A stretch of 64,000 nucleotides of DNA from CANJIV01 sp046330225 (GCA_046330225.1 JAXLTD010000006.1:182272-246271), one strand, 5' to 3'; shown: positions 8,679-16,769, counted from the first letter of the stretch. Notes: a model not told the origin generated them from the sequence alone. Numbers and translations are program-made.

Positions 8679-8934
8679 CCTTGCGCAGATAAGCCACCGG
8701 ATCGGTGGTCCAGGCGCGCAAGAAGCGGCGCGCCGCGCCGCCGCCCCAACCTCGCGCACATCAGCCACCGAATCGGTGGTCCAGGCGCGCAAGAAGCGGC
8801 GCGCCGCGACCCCGCCCCAACCTTGCGCAGATAAGCCACCGGATCGGTGGTCCAGGCGCGCACGAAGCGGCGCGCCGCGCCGCCGCCCCGACCTCGCGCA
8901 CATCAGCCACCGAATCGGTGGTCCAGGCGCGCAG
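8679..8934. repeat. 71-bp tandem repeat, about 3.6 copies, alternating A/B types
   Basis: Units start at 8679, 8750, 8821 and 8892, exactly 71 bp apart; the last is truncated. Copies 1 and 3 carry TTGCGCAGATAAGCCACCGG and copies 2 and 4 carry TCGCGCACATCAGCCACCGA, so there is also a 142-bp higher-order period. Each unit contains the small palindrome CCACCG-(G/A)AT-CGGTGG. The block lies between two genes on the minus strand (the decarboxylase-like gene upstream, the SDR downstream). It is not coding by any sign I can see. Confidence 0.85.
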
Positions 8935-8940
8935 GATCGG

Positions 8941-9030
8941 CTTCATGACCCGCCGCTTCATGACCCGCCGCTTCATGACCCGCCGCTTCATGACCCGCCG
9001 CTTCATGACCCGCCGCTTCATGACCCGCCG
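8941..9030. repeat. 15-bp tandem repeat, six perfect copies
   Basis: CTTCATGACCCGCCG is repeated six times without a mismatch, immediately after the 71-bp array. The unit contains the palindrome TCATGA. In one frame on the minus strand it would read MKRRV repeats, but no ribosome-binding site or homologous protein feature supports translation. Perfect identity suggests recent expansion by slippage. Confidence 0.9.
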
Positions 9031-9099
9031 CGCACGACCCGTCCCAGCGCCCCCGGACCCCGGTCCGGCCCTCGCCCCGGCCCTCGCCCCGGCGCCGCC

Positions 9100-10698
9100 T
9101 TACCCGACCGCCATGCCCGGCGCGACCCGCATCTCCACGAGGTCCGGGCCCGACGACGCCAGGGCGGTCGCGAGCGCGCCGCGCAGCTCGTCGAGGTCCC
9201 CGGGCCGGGCGGCCGGGACGCCGTAGGCCTCCGCGAGCGCCGCGCAGTCCAGCGCCGGCAGGTCGAGCCCGGGGGCGCCGGTGACCTGCTCCATCGCCGC
9301 GAACCACTTGAGGATCGCGTACTCCTCGTTGCGAAGGACCAGGAAGGTGACCGGCACCTGCTGCGCCGCCGCGGTCCACAGCCCGGTGATCGCGTACTGC
9401 GCCGACCCCTCGCCCAGGATGCAGAGCACCGGCCGGTCCGGCTGCGCGAGTTGGACCCCGATCGCCCCGGCCAGGCCGAAGCCGAGCCCGCCGCCGGCGC
9501 CGAAGTAGTACGACCCGGGCCGGGAGAGCCGCAGCCGGTTGCGCACGGCCAGCGTGCTCGACGGCGCCTCGAGGACCACGATCGCGTCCTGCGGCAGCAC
9601 CTCGGCCAGCACGTCGACGACCGCCGCCGCCGCCGGCGGATCGGACGCGGGCACCGGGTCGGGCGCCAGGCGCACGGGCGGCAGCGGGCGCTGGGACTCC
9701 GGCGACTGGGCGGCCAGCGCGACGACCGTGAGGGCAACGTCGGCCACGATCGCGTCGCCCATGGGCGCCCGCGCCGCCTCGTCGGGATCGGACGTGATCG
9801 CCACGAGCGCGGCACCGTCGGGGAGCAGCGGGCCGGGCAGGTTCGGGTAGTAGGGGAAGACCGACGAGCCGATCACGAGGATCAGGTCGTGGCCGGCCAG
9901 CGCCTCCGCGGCGGGGCTGATCGCCGGCGGCAGGATGCCCTGGAAGAGGTCGTGGCTCTCCGGGAATCCGAGCCGCCCGCCCCCCGGCGCCGGCGACGCC
10001 CACACGGGCAGGTGCTGGCGCTCGGCCAGGGCGACGACGGCGTCCCAGGCGCCGCTGGCGTCGATGTCCGGGCCGGCGATGAGCACCGGCGCGGCGGCAG
10101 CATCGAGCCGGGCCGCCAGCGCGGCGACCTCTTCACGGGCCGGCGCGGCGCGGCCGGTGACGGTGCGAGCGACGTGGTGCGCGACATCGGCCTCGTCGGC
10201 CTCGGCGTCCCAGTCGTCCATCGGGATCGAGAGGAAGACCGGGCCCCGCGGCGGCAGCGCCGCCAGGTGCAGGGCCCGCGCGATCGCGAGCGGCACGTCC
10301 TGCGCGCGCGGCGGTTCGAAGCTCCACTTCACGAGCGACTCGGGAACGCGCGTCGCGTCCCGGTTCGTCAGGTTTGCCTGCAGGGTCATGAGCGAGCGCG
10401 CCTGCTGGCCGGCGGTGATCAGGACCGGGGAGTGGTTGGCCTGGGCGTTGAAGATCGCCCCCATCCCGTTGCCCACGCCCGGCGCGGTGTGGAGGTTCAC
10501 GTGGGCCGGGCAGCCGCTCGCCTGCGCAAAGCCGTCGGCCATCCCGACGGCTACGCCCTCGTGGAGGGCGAGGACGTAGCGGAAGTCCGCGGGGAAGCTC
10601 GCGAGCATCGGCAGCTCCGTCGAGCCGGGGTTGCCGAAGATCGTCGTCATCCCCCGCGCACGGAAGAGGTCGAACGCCGCGTCGCGAACGCTCGTCAT
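9100..10698 (-). CDS. mdlC: Benzoylformate decarboxylase-like ThDP enzyme
   Basis: The 532-residue thiamine-diphosphate enzyme aligns with Pseudomonas benzoylformate decarboxylase along its whole length (as recalled). Ser26 (FGNPGS), Glu47 (LHEG) and His70 (NLH) of the active site are at identical positions. Three differences stand out. The loop that holds His281 in the classical enzyme reads VFPYYPN here, with Tyr284. The ThDP/metal motif GDG is GEG (429-431). The following N-G-T is N-E-E. The reaction may therefore be a related 2-oxo acid decarboxylation or carboligation rather than benzoylformate decarboxylation. No other mandelate-pathway gene is present nearby. Confidence 0.75.
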   Translation of the reverse strand: MTSVRDAAFDLFRARGMTTIFGNPGSTELPMLASFPADFRYVLALHEGVAVGMADGFAQASGCPAHVNLHTAPGVGNGMGAIFNAQANHSPVLITAGQQARSLMTLQANLTNRDATRVPESLVKWSFEPPRAQDVPLAIARALHLAALPPRGPVFLSIPMDDWDAEADEADVAHHVARTVTGRAAPAREEVAALAARLDAAAAPVLIAGPDIDASGAWDAVVALAERQHLPVWASPAPGGGRLGFPESHDLFQGILPPAISPAAEALAGHDLILVIGSSVFPYYPNLPGPLLPDGAALVAITSDPDEAARAPMGDAIVADVALTVVALAAQSPESQRPLPPVRLAPDPVPASDPPAAAAVVDVLAEVLPQDAIVVLEAPSSTLAVRNRLRLSRPGSYYFGAGGGLGFGLAGAIGVQLAQPDRPVLCILGEGSAQYAITGLWTAAAQQVPVTFLVLRNEEYAILKWFAAMEQVTGAPGLDLPALDCAALAEAYGVPAARPGDLDELRGALATALASSGPDLVEMRVAPGMAVG

Positions 10699-10774
10699 GT
10701 CGGGAGCCGGCTCACGTCGGCGCGGACGCTCTCATGCGCGCCCGAGGCGTGCAACTTGCCATTACAGTCGCCGC

Positions 10775-11611
10775 ATGGAGATCGTCCGGGAGCAGGTCAC
10801 CGTGGACGGCGTCCGGCTCGCCTTCCGGGCGGCGGGCGCCGGGCCGCCGCTCGTGCTGCTGCACGGGTGGTCCCAGTCGGCTGTGCAGTTCGAGCCGCTC
10901 ATGGTGCGGCTCGCCGCCGGCCGCCGCGTCATCGCCCTGGACCACCGCGGCCACGGCATGTCCGCGGACCCGGGGCGGGGGTACCGCCTCGGCCGGCTCG
11001 CCGCCGACGTCCGGGGGGCGCTCGACGCGCTCGGGCTCGACGGCGTCGCGCTCCTCGGGCACTCGATGAGCGTGGCGGTGATCGGCGCCTACCTCGACGC
11101 GTACGGCACCGAGCGCATCGAGCGGCTGATCCTCAACGACCAGCGGCCGCGCATCGTCCGCCCGCCCGACTGGAGCGACGACGACGCCCTGCGCTTCGGC
11201 GCCAGCGTCACGCCCGAGGCGGCGGCGGAGTTCGCCGTGCGGCTCGCCGGTCGCGAGGGCGAGGTCGCGTTCGCCGCGGCGATGCGCCCGATGGTGAGTC
11301 CCGACCTCCCGCCCGAGCGCTTCACCCGGCTGATGGCGACCACGGCGATGGCCCGGCCCGCCCGGGCCGACCTCTACTGGTCGATGGCGACCGCGGACCT
11401 CCGCGACGTCTGGCCGGCCGTCGACGTCCCGACGCTGGTCACAGCCGGCGAGGCGAGCATGATCCCGGTCGAGTCCCAGCAGTGGCTCGCGTCGGAGATT
11501 CCGGGGGCCCAGTTCCACGTGACTCGGGCCGCGCACGGCGGCTCGCACTTCGCGTTCTGGGAGGACCCGGACCGGTATGCCGCCGTCCTCGCCGAATTCC
11601 TGGACCGCTGA
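10775..11611 (+). CDS. Alpha/beta-fold hydrolase
   Basis: This is a 278-residue alpha/beta hydrolase. It has an oxyanion-hole motif LLHGW, the nucleophile elbow GHSMS, and a C-terminal catalytic His in HGGSHFAFW. The length and the LDHRGHGMS segment resemble the haloperoxidase/esterase group. The ATG at 10775 is used because the conserved beta-strand 1 begins soon after it; the open frame upstream overlaps the divergent decarboxylase-like gene. Divergent promoters must lie in the ~75 bp between the two starts. Confidence 0.88.
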   Translation: MEIVREQVTVDGVRLAFRAAGAGPPLVLLHGWSQSAVQFEPLMVRLAAGRRVIALDHRGHGMSADPGRGYRLGRLAADVRGALDALGLDGVALLGHSMSVAVIGAYLDAYGTERIERLILNDQRPRIVRPPDWSDDDALRFGASVTPEAAAEFAVRLAGREGEVAFAAAMRPMVSPDLPPERFTRLMATTAMARPARADLYWSMATADLRDVWPAVDVPTLVTAGEASMIPVESQQWLASEIPGAQFHVTRAAHGGSHFAFWEDPDRYAAVLAEFLDR

Positions 11612-11653
11612 GCGGGCCCGGGGCCGGCAGCCCTGGCGACCTCGCGGCCCGTC

Positions 11654-12400
11654 ATGATCGCCCGCATGGGCCGTGTCCACCTCATCGGCGCCGACCACGC
11701 CGTGCTGGGCGACCTCGCCGCGGCGTCCGCCGCGCCCGGAATCGACGTCGCGATCAGCCGCGGCGCCCGGCCGAAGGAGTATTCGGTCGGCGAACCCAAC
11801 GAGGACGTCGTCGCCGCCGTCACCGGCCCGGAGGCCGCGCTCCTGGCGGTCGCCGACGCCTTCACCGGCCCGGAGTCCAGCCGGGCGGCGATCGAGGCGG
11901 TGCTCGCGGCAGCCGGGGACCCGCCGCCGGCGGCGCTCGACGCCAGCGGGGCGCTCGACCTCCTCGAGGCGGCGAACGAGGCCGCGCTGGCAGCGACCGC
12001 CGCGGACCGCGAGGCGTTCGGCTGGCGCGGCGCCAGCCGCACCACGCTCGTCGTGGCCCACCTCGCCGGCCGCCGGCTGACCTGGGCCGCGATGAAGGAT
12101 TCGGCGCTGTTCGTGGCCCGGCCGGGCCGCACTCGGCGCCTCGACACGCCGACGTCGAAGTCGATCAGCTTCCCGATGACCCGCGCCGACCTCGAGGCCG
12201 CGGCCTCAGCGGGCGCCGAGGATCTCGAGCCGGGGGACGCCGTCGTGCTGGTGACCGACGGGTTCACCGACGTGGCGGGCCGTCACGAGCTGTCGGACCT
12301 CGCCGCGGCCGGGCGCCTCACTGCGGAGGCGGTCGTCGCGCTCGCGCTCGCGCGCGACACGAGCGACAACGTGGCCGCCGCGGTCGCGCACGTCACCTAG
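11654..12400 (+). CDS. PP2C-like protein phosphatase
   Basis: The 248-residue protein has a degenerate PP2C layout. An N-E-D-V motif is followed by a stretch reading VADAFTG (usual form VADGMGG). Then come the central SRTTLVVAHLAG strand pair, the metal-site motif VLVTDGFTDV, and the terminal DTSDNVAAAV with the conserved D-N. Metal-binding aspartates are mostly kept, so Ser/Thr phosphatase activity is plausible, but the first motif is altered. The start may be ATG 11654 or ATG 11666. The gene converges with a small acidic protein gene, overlapping it by 8 bp. Confidence 0.72.
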   Translation: MIARMGRVHLIGADHAVLGDLAAASAAPGIDVAISRGARPKEYSVGEPNEDVVAAVTGPEAALLAVADAFTGPESSRAAIEAVLAAAGDPPPAALDASGALDLLEAANEAALAATAADREAFGWRGASRTTLVVAHLAGRRLTWAAMKDSALFVARPGRTRRLDTPTSKSISFPMTRADLEAAASAGAEDLEPGDAVVLVTDGFTDVAGRHELSDLAAAGRLTAEAVVALALARDTSDNVAAAVAHVT

Positions 12401-12656
12401 GCCGAGGCGGCTCCTCCTCGCCGTCCTCCTCCTCGAGCCCGCGGAAGTAGACGGCCTCGATCTGCTCCGGGCTCGGGCCGGCGAGGCGGGTGAGCAGCTC
12501 CTCGTAGATCGCCACCTGGTTGCGCAGCTCGGCGAGGTGGTCGAGGATCGCGAGCGCGAGGTCGGTCCGCTGGTCGGCCGTCAGCGCCTCCGGATCGATC
12601 TCCTCCTCGTCCTCCAGCAGCTTGTAGGCGCGTTGCAGCCGCGCGTCGATGTCCAT
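12393..12656 (-). CDS. Small acidic helical hypothetical protein
   Basis: This 87-residue protein is strongly acidic (EEDGEEEPP near the C-terminus) and mostly helical, with a coiled-coil-like centre (LALAILDHLAELRNQVAIYE). The ATG at 12656 begins MDIDARLQRAYKLLEDEEE. The frame is open further upstream but would then overlap the divergent neighbour, so the short form is preferred. I recognise no family. Its stop overlaps the 3' end of the convergent phosphatase gene. Confidence 0.65.
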   Translation of the reverse strand: MDIDARLQRAYKLLEDEEEIDPEALTADQRTDLALAILDHLAELRNQVAIYEELLTRLAGPSPEQIEAVYFRGLEEEDGEEEPPRPR

Positions 12657-12737
12657 GGCCCGAATGTCCCACCCTCCCGGGGGTCCGTCAACCCCGGCGG
12701 ACCGGCGCCCCGGACACCGGTGATCTAGGCTCGGCCC

Positions 12738-13352
12738 ATGGACACGCTCCTCCCCGGCCTGCACTGGTGGACGACGTTCCACGAGGGCATCGGCTTCCCC
12801 GTCCAGTCCGCCTACGCCGAGTTCGCCCGCGTGCTCATCGATCCGCGCGTGCCCGACGAGGGGTTCACGGCGTTCGCCGGCCTCGCGGCGCCCGAGCGGA
12901 TCGTGCTCACGAATCGCCACCACTACCGGCACAGCGACCGCTTCGCCGAGCACTTCGGCGGCCTCGAGGTCGTCTGCCACGCGGCCGGGCTGCACGAGTT
13001 CGAGGGCACGGACCGCACGGTGGCCGCCTTCGCCTGGGGCGACGAGCTCGCACCCGGCGTGATCGCCCGCGAGGTCGGCGTCCTGTGCCCGGAGGAGACG
13101 GCGCTGGAGCTGCGCACCGGGCCGGGCGCCCTGGCCTTTGCCGACGCGATCGCCCGCTGGGAGCCGCACGGCCCGCTCGCGTTCGTGCCCGACGGCCTGC
13201 TCGGCGACGACCCTCCGGCGATCAAGGCCGGGCTGCGCGCGGCGTTCCGGCGGCTTGCCGACGAGGTCGAGTTCGACGCGCTGCTGCTGGGCCACGGGGA
13301 GCCGGTCGCGAGCGGCGGGCGCGCCGAGCTGCTCGCCTTCGCGGCCGGCTGA
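12738..13352 (+). CDS. Divergent metallo-beta-lactamase-fold hydrolase
   Basis: This is a 204-residue protein. The opening strands (GLHWWTTFHEGIGFPVQSAY), the central LTNRHHYRHSDRF and the closing LLLGHGEP resemble metallo-beta-lactamase-fold proteins that hydrolyse thioesters or glyoxalase-type substrates. The usual HxHxDH motif is degenerate (RHHYRHSD), so metal binding is uncertain. It could be a catalytically altered member. It precedes the ImmA/IrrE-type peptidase gene on the same strand (48-bp gap). Confidence 0.65.
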   Translation: MDTLLPGLHWWTTFHEGIGFPVQSAYAEFARVLIDPRVPDEGFTAFAGLAAPERIVLTNRHHYRHSDRFAEHFGGLEVVCHAAGLHEFEGTDRTVAAFAWGDELAPGVIAREVGVLCPEETALELRTGPGALAFADAIARWEPHGPLAFVPDGLLGDDPPAIKAGLRAAFRRLADEVEFDALLLGHGEPVASGGRAELLAFAAG

Positions 13353-13400
13353 CCGGCGGAAGGGAATCGGTGAGCTAGGTTCCCGGCGAGCAGGGAGCCG

Positions 13401-14165
13401 ATGCCGAGCTACGACACGAACTACGGCGCCAAGCGCGCGCGCGAGGCCCGTCAGCGGCTGGGCCTCGATCCGGTCGCGCCGCTGCGCTGCATCCTCACGA
13501 CCGTCGAGGAGGCCGCGGGCGTGCCTGTGGTCGTCGCCGACCTGGGCGAGGGAATCGGCGGCAGCTGCTGGCACCGCGGCGAGCGGCTGCTCATCTGGGT
13601 CAACGGGACTCATGCCCCGGTGCGCCAGCGGTTCACCCTCGCGCACGAGCTCGGCCACTGCTTCTGCAACCACGACGACCGGGCGCTCGCCGTCGACACC
13701 TTCGAGACGCTCTCAGGGGTGGCCACCGAGAGCCGGGAGGTCCAGGCCAACGCCTTTGCCGCGGAGTTCCTCGCGCCCGCAGACGCCGTCCGGCCGCTGG
13801 CCGGCGGCGATCCGGGGCTCGACGAGGTCGTCGAGATCGGCGCGCACTTCGGGATCTCGAGCCTCGCGGCCCTGTTCCGGCTCGGGACACTGCGGATCGT
13901 GGCCGGCGAGCGCACCGAGGCGCTCCGGGCGCTCGTCGACAGCGACGCGCACGCGGAGGCCTGGGAGCGGCTCGGCCTGGCGCCTCGGGAGGACGGCCTG
14001 GCCAGCGTCTTCCGCGAGGGGCCGCTCCCGCGGATCCCCGCCGCCCTGGCCGACACGGCGCTCGGCGCGCTGGCGCGGGGCGACGCCTCAGTGGAGGCCA
14101 CGGCCGGGGCTGCCGGCGTCGACCCCGCGCGCATCGCCGCGGCCGCCCAGCTCGTCGGGCGGTGA
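13401..14165 (+). CDS. ImmA/IrrE-family zinc metallopeptidase
   Basis: The 254-residue protein has the zinc motif HELGH (82-86) in FTLAHELGHCFCNH. The third-ligand region reads SREVQANAFAAEFLAP, with Glu113 as the probable ligand. Both are diagnostic for ImmA/IrrE (DUF955) peptidases, which cleave XRE-type regulators in response to DNA damage or mobile-element signals. Start: ATG 13401 with CAGGGAG upstream. The C-terminal ~120 residues are an extra helical domain of unknown role. The gene converges on a gene for an XRE-domain protein (10 bp between stops), which is its best candidate substrate. Confidence 0.88.
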   Translation: MPSYDTNYGAKRAREARQRLGLDPVAPLRCILTTVEEAAGVPVVVADLGEGIGGSCWHRGERLLIWVNGTHAPVRQRFTLAHELGHCFCNHDDRALAVDTFETLSGVATESREVQANAFAAEFLAPADAVRPLAGGDPGLDEVVEIGAHFGISSLAALFRLGTLRIVAGERTEALRALVDSDAHAEAWERLGLAPREDGLASVFREGPLPRIPAALADTALGALARGDASVEATAGAAGVDPARIAAAAQLVGR

Positions 14166-14178
14166 CCGCCGGCGGTCA
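14163..14178. terminator. Palindrome formed by two convergent stop codons
   Basis: TGACCGCC-GGCGGTCA is a perfect 16-bp palindrome. Its first three bases are the stop of the peptidase gene, and its last three are the stop of the convergent XRE-domain gene. As a GC-rich hairpin it could act as a bidirectional terminator, although no T-tract follows on either strand. Confidence 0.45.
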
Positions 14179-14826
14179 GCCGTCCGGGCCGCCGAGGAAC
14201 AGCCGATCGACCTCGTCCATGGGCGCCGGGGCCGGCGCCATCGCCGCCTCCGAAAGCGCGTCGATGTCGTCGGCGATCCACTGGGCACGGTCCTGCTCGG
14301 CCCGGAAGAGCTGGCCGCCGGCTGCCGAGGCGGCGGCGGGCGGCGGAGGCGCGAACGGCCCGGGCGCGAGGAGGCCGCGGTCGGTGCCGAAGATCGCCGC
14401 GAGCGCATCGAGCAGCCGATTCGACAGGCGGCGCACGTCGAGCTGATCGCGCTCGAGCTCCTCGAGGTAGGCGGTCGTGCGCGCCTCCTGGCCGGCGAGG
14501 CCGAAGGCCTCCACCACCTGCTCGGCGACCTCGTCCACGGCGAGGCCGGCCCGCTCGCGCAGGCGCCGCATTCGGGCGGAGAGGGGCGTGCGCGACTCCG
14601 CAGCCGCCGCGAACGCGGCCTGGAGGGCCGGCTCCCGGTCGATGTCGGCCCGGGCCTGCGCCCCGTACTGCGGCGTCGGCGCGACCTGCAGCCACGTGCT
14701 GAGGAGATCGGCGAGCTGCTCGCGATCGGCGTCGGGCACCCGGTCGAGGATCTCGTCCACGTCGGGGCGCTGCCCGGCGTTCCACGCGTTGATGAACTCG
14801 CCGAGGGCTTGGTCGATGGAGGTCAT
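14176..14826 (-). CDS. XRE-type HTH domain protein, coupled to the sigma gene
   Basis: This is a 216-residue protein. Residues ~82-146 read as a Cro/CI-type helix-turn-helix: LSARMRRLRERAGLAVDEVA, then an inserted stretch, YLEELERDQLDV and RRLSNRLLDALAAIFG. The N-terminal 50 residues are helical (FINAWNAGQRPDVDEILDRV) and the C-terminal 60 are proline/alanine-rich and acidic. The ATG overlaps the sigma-factor stop (ATGA), so the two are translationally coupled. An anti-sigma or co-regulator role is likely. The nearby ImmA/IrrE peptidase suggests regulation by proteolysis, which is an inference. Confidence 0.72.
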   Translation of the reverse strand: MTSIDQALGEFINAWNAGQRPDVDEILDRVPDADREQLADLLSTWLQVAPTPQYGAQARADIDREPALQAAFAAAAESRTPLSARMRRLRERAGLAVDEVAEQVVEAFGLAGQEARTTAYLEELERDQLDVRRLSNRLLDALAAIFGTDRGLLAPGPFAPPPPAAASAAGGQLFRAEQDRAQWIADDIDALSEAAMAPAPAPMDEVDRLFLGGPDG

Positions 14827-15497
14827 GGCTCGTAGGTCTGGGAGAGCTCGCGCAAGCGGGCCAGGGCACGCTTGGAGGAAACGTGCACGTTGTTCTCGGT
14901 GATGTCGAGCGCTTGCATGATCTCTTTCGTCGTCTTTCCCTGCCGCTGGAGCTCGAACACCTGGCGCGGCCGCGGGGGCAGCTGCGGGACGGCCCAGTCC
15001 AGGAAGGCCTGCCGGGCGGCGACGTCCTCCTGGTCGCGCTCGCCGTCCTCGGCGTCCGTCAGGGCCCGCTTCGCGGCGCGGTACTCCGCGTCGTCGTAGC
15101 GGCCCCGGTCGTCGTCGCCGCTGCGCGGCTCCTCCAGGTGGCGCTCGTGCTTCGAGATGCGGGCGGCCGCGCGCTGGACGTCGATGCAGGCGAACCTGAC
15201 CAGGCGCCGCAGCGCGTTGATCCACTCGCCCATCGACGTGCCGTGGAAGGTGGCGATCATGTTCACGGTGAGACGCAGGCAGGCGGCCTGGACCGCGTCC
15301 TGGCGCTCGTCGGCGGACAGGTGGCCGCGGGCCTCGAGGGACACCATGCCGGCGACGCGGTCGTAGTTCGTCGCCACGAGCTCGTGCCACCAGTGGCGCA
15401 TCGCGGCGTCGTCGCCGGCGTCGCGCGCGGCGACGAAGCGGCGCAGCAGCTCATCGTCGTGTCGTCCCACATGGGAAGAGTCGGGGGCAGCGCTCAC
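14823..15497 (-). CDS. ECF-type RNA polymerase sigma factor
   Basis: The 224-residue protein has a region 2-like segment (residues ~45-105, with DAVQAACLRLTVNMI and WINALRRLVRFACIDVQRAA). Its region 4 helix-turn-helix (ELQRQGKTTKEIMQALDITE, then NNVHVSSKRALARLREL) is typical of sigma-70 family ECF factors. The linker between the two is acidic and longer than usual. It is the middle gene of a VWA / sigma / XRE operon: 12 bp after the VWA stop and a 4-bp overlap with the XRE gene. Target promoters are unknown. Confidence 0.82.
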   Translation of the reverse strand: MSAAPDSSHVGRHDDELLRRFVAARDAGDDAAMRHWWHELVATNYDRVAGMVSLEARGHLSADERQDAVQAACLRLTVNMIATFHGTSMGEWINALRRLVRFACIDVQRAAARISKHERHLEEPRSGDDDRGRYDDAEYRAAKRALTDAEDGERDQEDVAARQAFLDWAVPQLPPRPRQVFELQRQGKTTKEIMQALDITENNVHVSSKRALARLRELSQTYEP

Positions 15498-15509
15498 AAT
15501 GTGACAGTC

Positions 15510-16769
15510 TCACACCCGGCGATCGTCGCGGCCCCGGTTTCGGCTCTTGCGCGACTGGTCCATTCGCGCGTACTTCGCCGACCACTCGCGCTCCCCGGCG
15601 CTCGCCCGGCCGCCGAGTTCCTTGACGATGCGCAGCTCGGACTCCAGCTCGGGCGACGGCGCCTCGCGCAGCCGGCCCTCGAGCCGGGCGCGGGCCTCGG
15701 CGTACCGGCGATCGGCGTCGTCCCAGGCGCCGGCGCGCAGCAGCTCGGCCGCGCGGCGCTTGTCGTCCTGCACTTGGAGAAACACGAGCTCGCTCGTGAC
15801 CTCCGGATCCCGGATCCGCCCGGCCGCCTGGTCGCCCGGCACGACGTTGACGTTGACGGGCATCGCGAGGGTGTGCTCCACGAGCTCGGGGAGGGAGACC
15901 CACCGCAGCTCGAGTTCGGCGACCTCGGCCAAACCAAGGCCCGCCATCGCCGGCACGCTGAACGTCAGCGTGATGCGCCGCGTCTCGTCGGACCACAGGT
16001 CGCCGATCTCCGCGACGATCGCCGCGCCGACGCCCTGGGCGGGGAGGTCGTTCCAGATGCGAACGGAGTCGACCGGGCCGTGCGGCCGGACGGTCAGGCT
16101 GGCGGCCTGGACCGTCGTGGCCAGCAGCCCGCTGACCTCCCCGGCGACCGCGGCGGCGGCCGCGTCCCCGTGCTCCGCGAAGACGTGGCTGCCCTGGCCG
16201 CCCCGGGCAAGCGCGGCCATAAGCGCCTCGTCGTACCCGAGGCCGATCCCGACGGTCGAGGTCGTGACCCGGTGCTGGCGGGCCGCGGCGGCGACCTCGG
16301 CGAGCCGGTCCGGGTCGGTCTCGCCCTGGTTCGCCTTGCCGTCGGAGAGGAGCAGCAGCGTCGCGCCGGTCTCGGTCGCGACCCGGCGCGCCTCCTGGAC
16401 GCCGCGCAGCAGGCCGCCCGACAGGTTCGTGCTGCCCCCGGCGCCCAGGCCGGCGATCGCGGCGCGAACGGCGTCCTTGCCAGCGACGGGCTGGGCCGGC
16501 ACGACGACCTGCACGTCGTCAGCGAACGCCACGAGGCCGAACTGGTCGGCCGGGTCGAGGCGATCGACGAGCCGGACGAGCGCCTGCTTGGCCGCCTGGA
16601 GGCGGCCGCCGTGCATGGAGCCGCTGCGGTCCAGGACGATCTGGACGGCCGCCGGCAGGCGCGGCTCCGCCGCCGGCAGGCCGGGGGCGGCCAGCTCGAG
16701 CATGACGGTGACCTGGTCTTCCTGCTCGACGGCGACGACATCGACGTCGAGGTGCGTGGTGAGCTTCAT
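15510..16769 (-). CDS. von Willebrand factor A domain protein
   Basis: This is a 419-residue protein. Its VWA domain (residues ~42-215) has an intact MIDAS motif DRSGS (47-51), a conserved Thr in GGSTNLSGGL and Asp in LLLSDGKAN. The rest is a beta-rich region followed by a C-terminal helical stretch rich in Arg and Glu. It has no signal peptide, so it is cytoplasmic. The start ATG 16769 has AGGAGGCG upstream. As first gene of the sigma operon it may be a metal-dependent protein-binding sensor or scaffold. Similar VWA proteins occur with phosphatases and kinases, and a PP2C-like phosphatase lies 3 kb away. Confidence 0.85.
   Translation of the reverse strand: MKLTTHLDVDVVAVEQEDQVTVMLELAAPGLPAAEPRLPAAVQIVLDRSGSMHGGRLQAAKQALVRLVDRLDPADQFGLVAFADDVQVVVPAQPVAGKDAVRAAIAGLGAGGSTNLSGGLLRGVQEARRVATETGATLLLLSDGKANQGETDPDRLAEVAAAARQHRVTTSTVGIGLGYDEALMAALARGGQGSHVFAEHGDAAAAAVAGEVSGLLATTVQAASLTVRPHGPVDSVRIWNDLPAQGVGAAIVAEIGDLWSDETRRITLTFSVPAMAGLGLAEVAELELRWVSLPELVEHTLAMPVNVNVVPGDQAAGRIRDPEVTSELVFLQVQDDKRRAAELLRAGAWDDADRRYAEARARLEGRLREAPSPELESELRIVKELGGRASAGEREWSAKYARMDQSRKSRNRGRDDRRV

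Noticed and set aside
8761..9021. Small minus-strand protein with MKRRV repeats
   Set aside because: It is only the translation of the 15-bp and 71-bp repeats, has no ribosome-binding site and no protein-like composition beyond the repeats.
8679..9030. CRISPR array
   Set aside because: The repeats are directly adjacent, with no unique spacers between copies (71-bp and 15-bp units abut), and no cas genes are present. They are simple tandem repeats.
8542..12450. A 1302-codon open frame on the plus strand, and similar giant frames at 68-3451 (+), 4769-7759 (-) and 31840-35355 (-)
   Set aside because: They are Arg/Pro/Gly/Ala-rich, lack motifs, and lie opposite or across well-supported genes. 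In DNA of this GC content, stop codons are rare in the wrong frames, so such long frames arise by chance.
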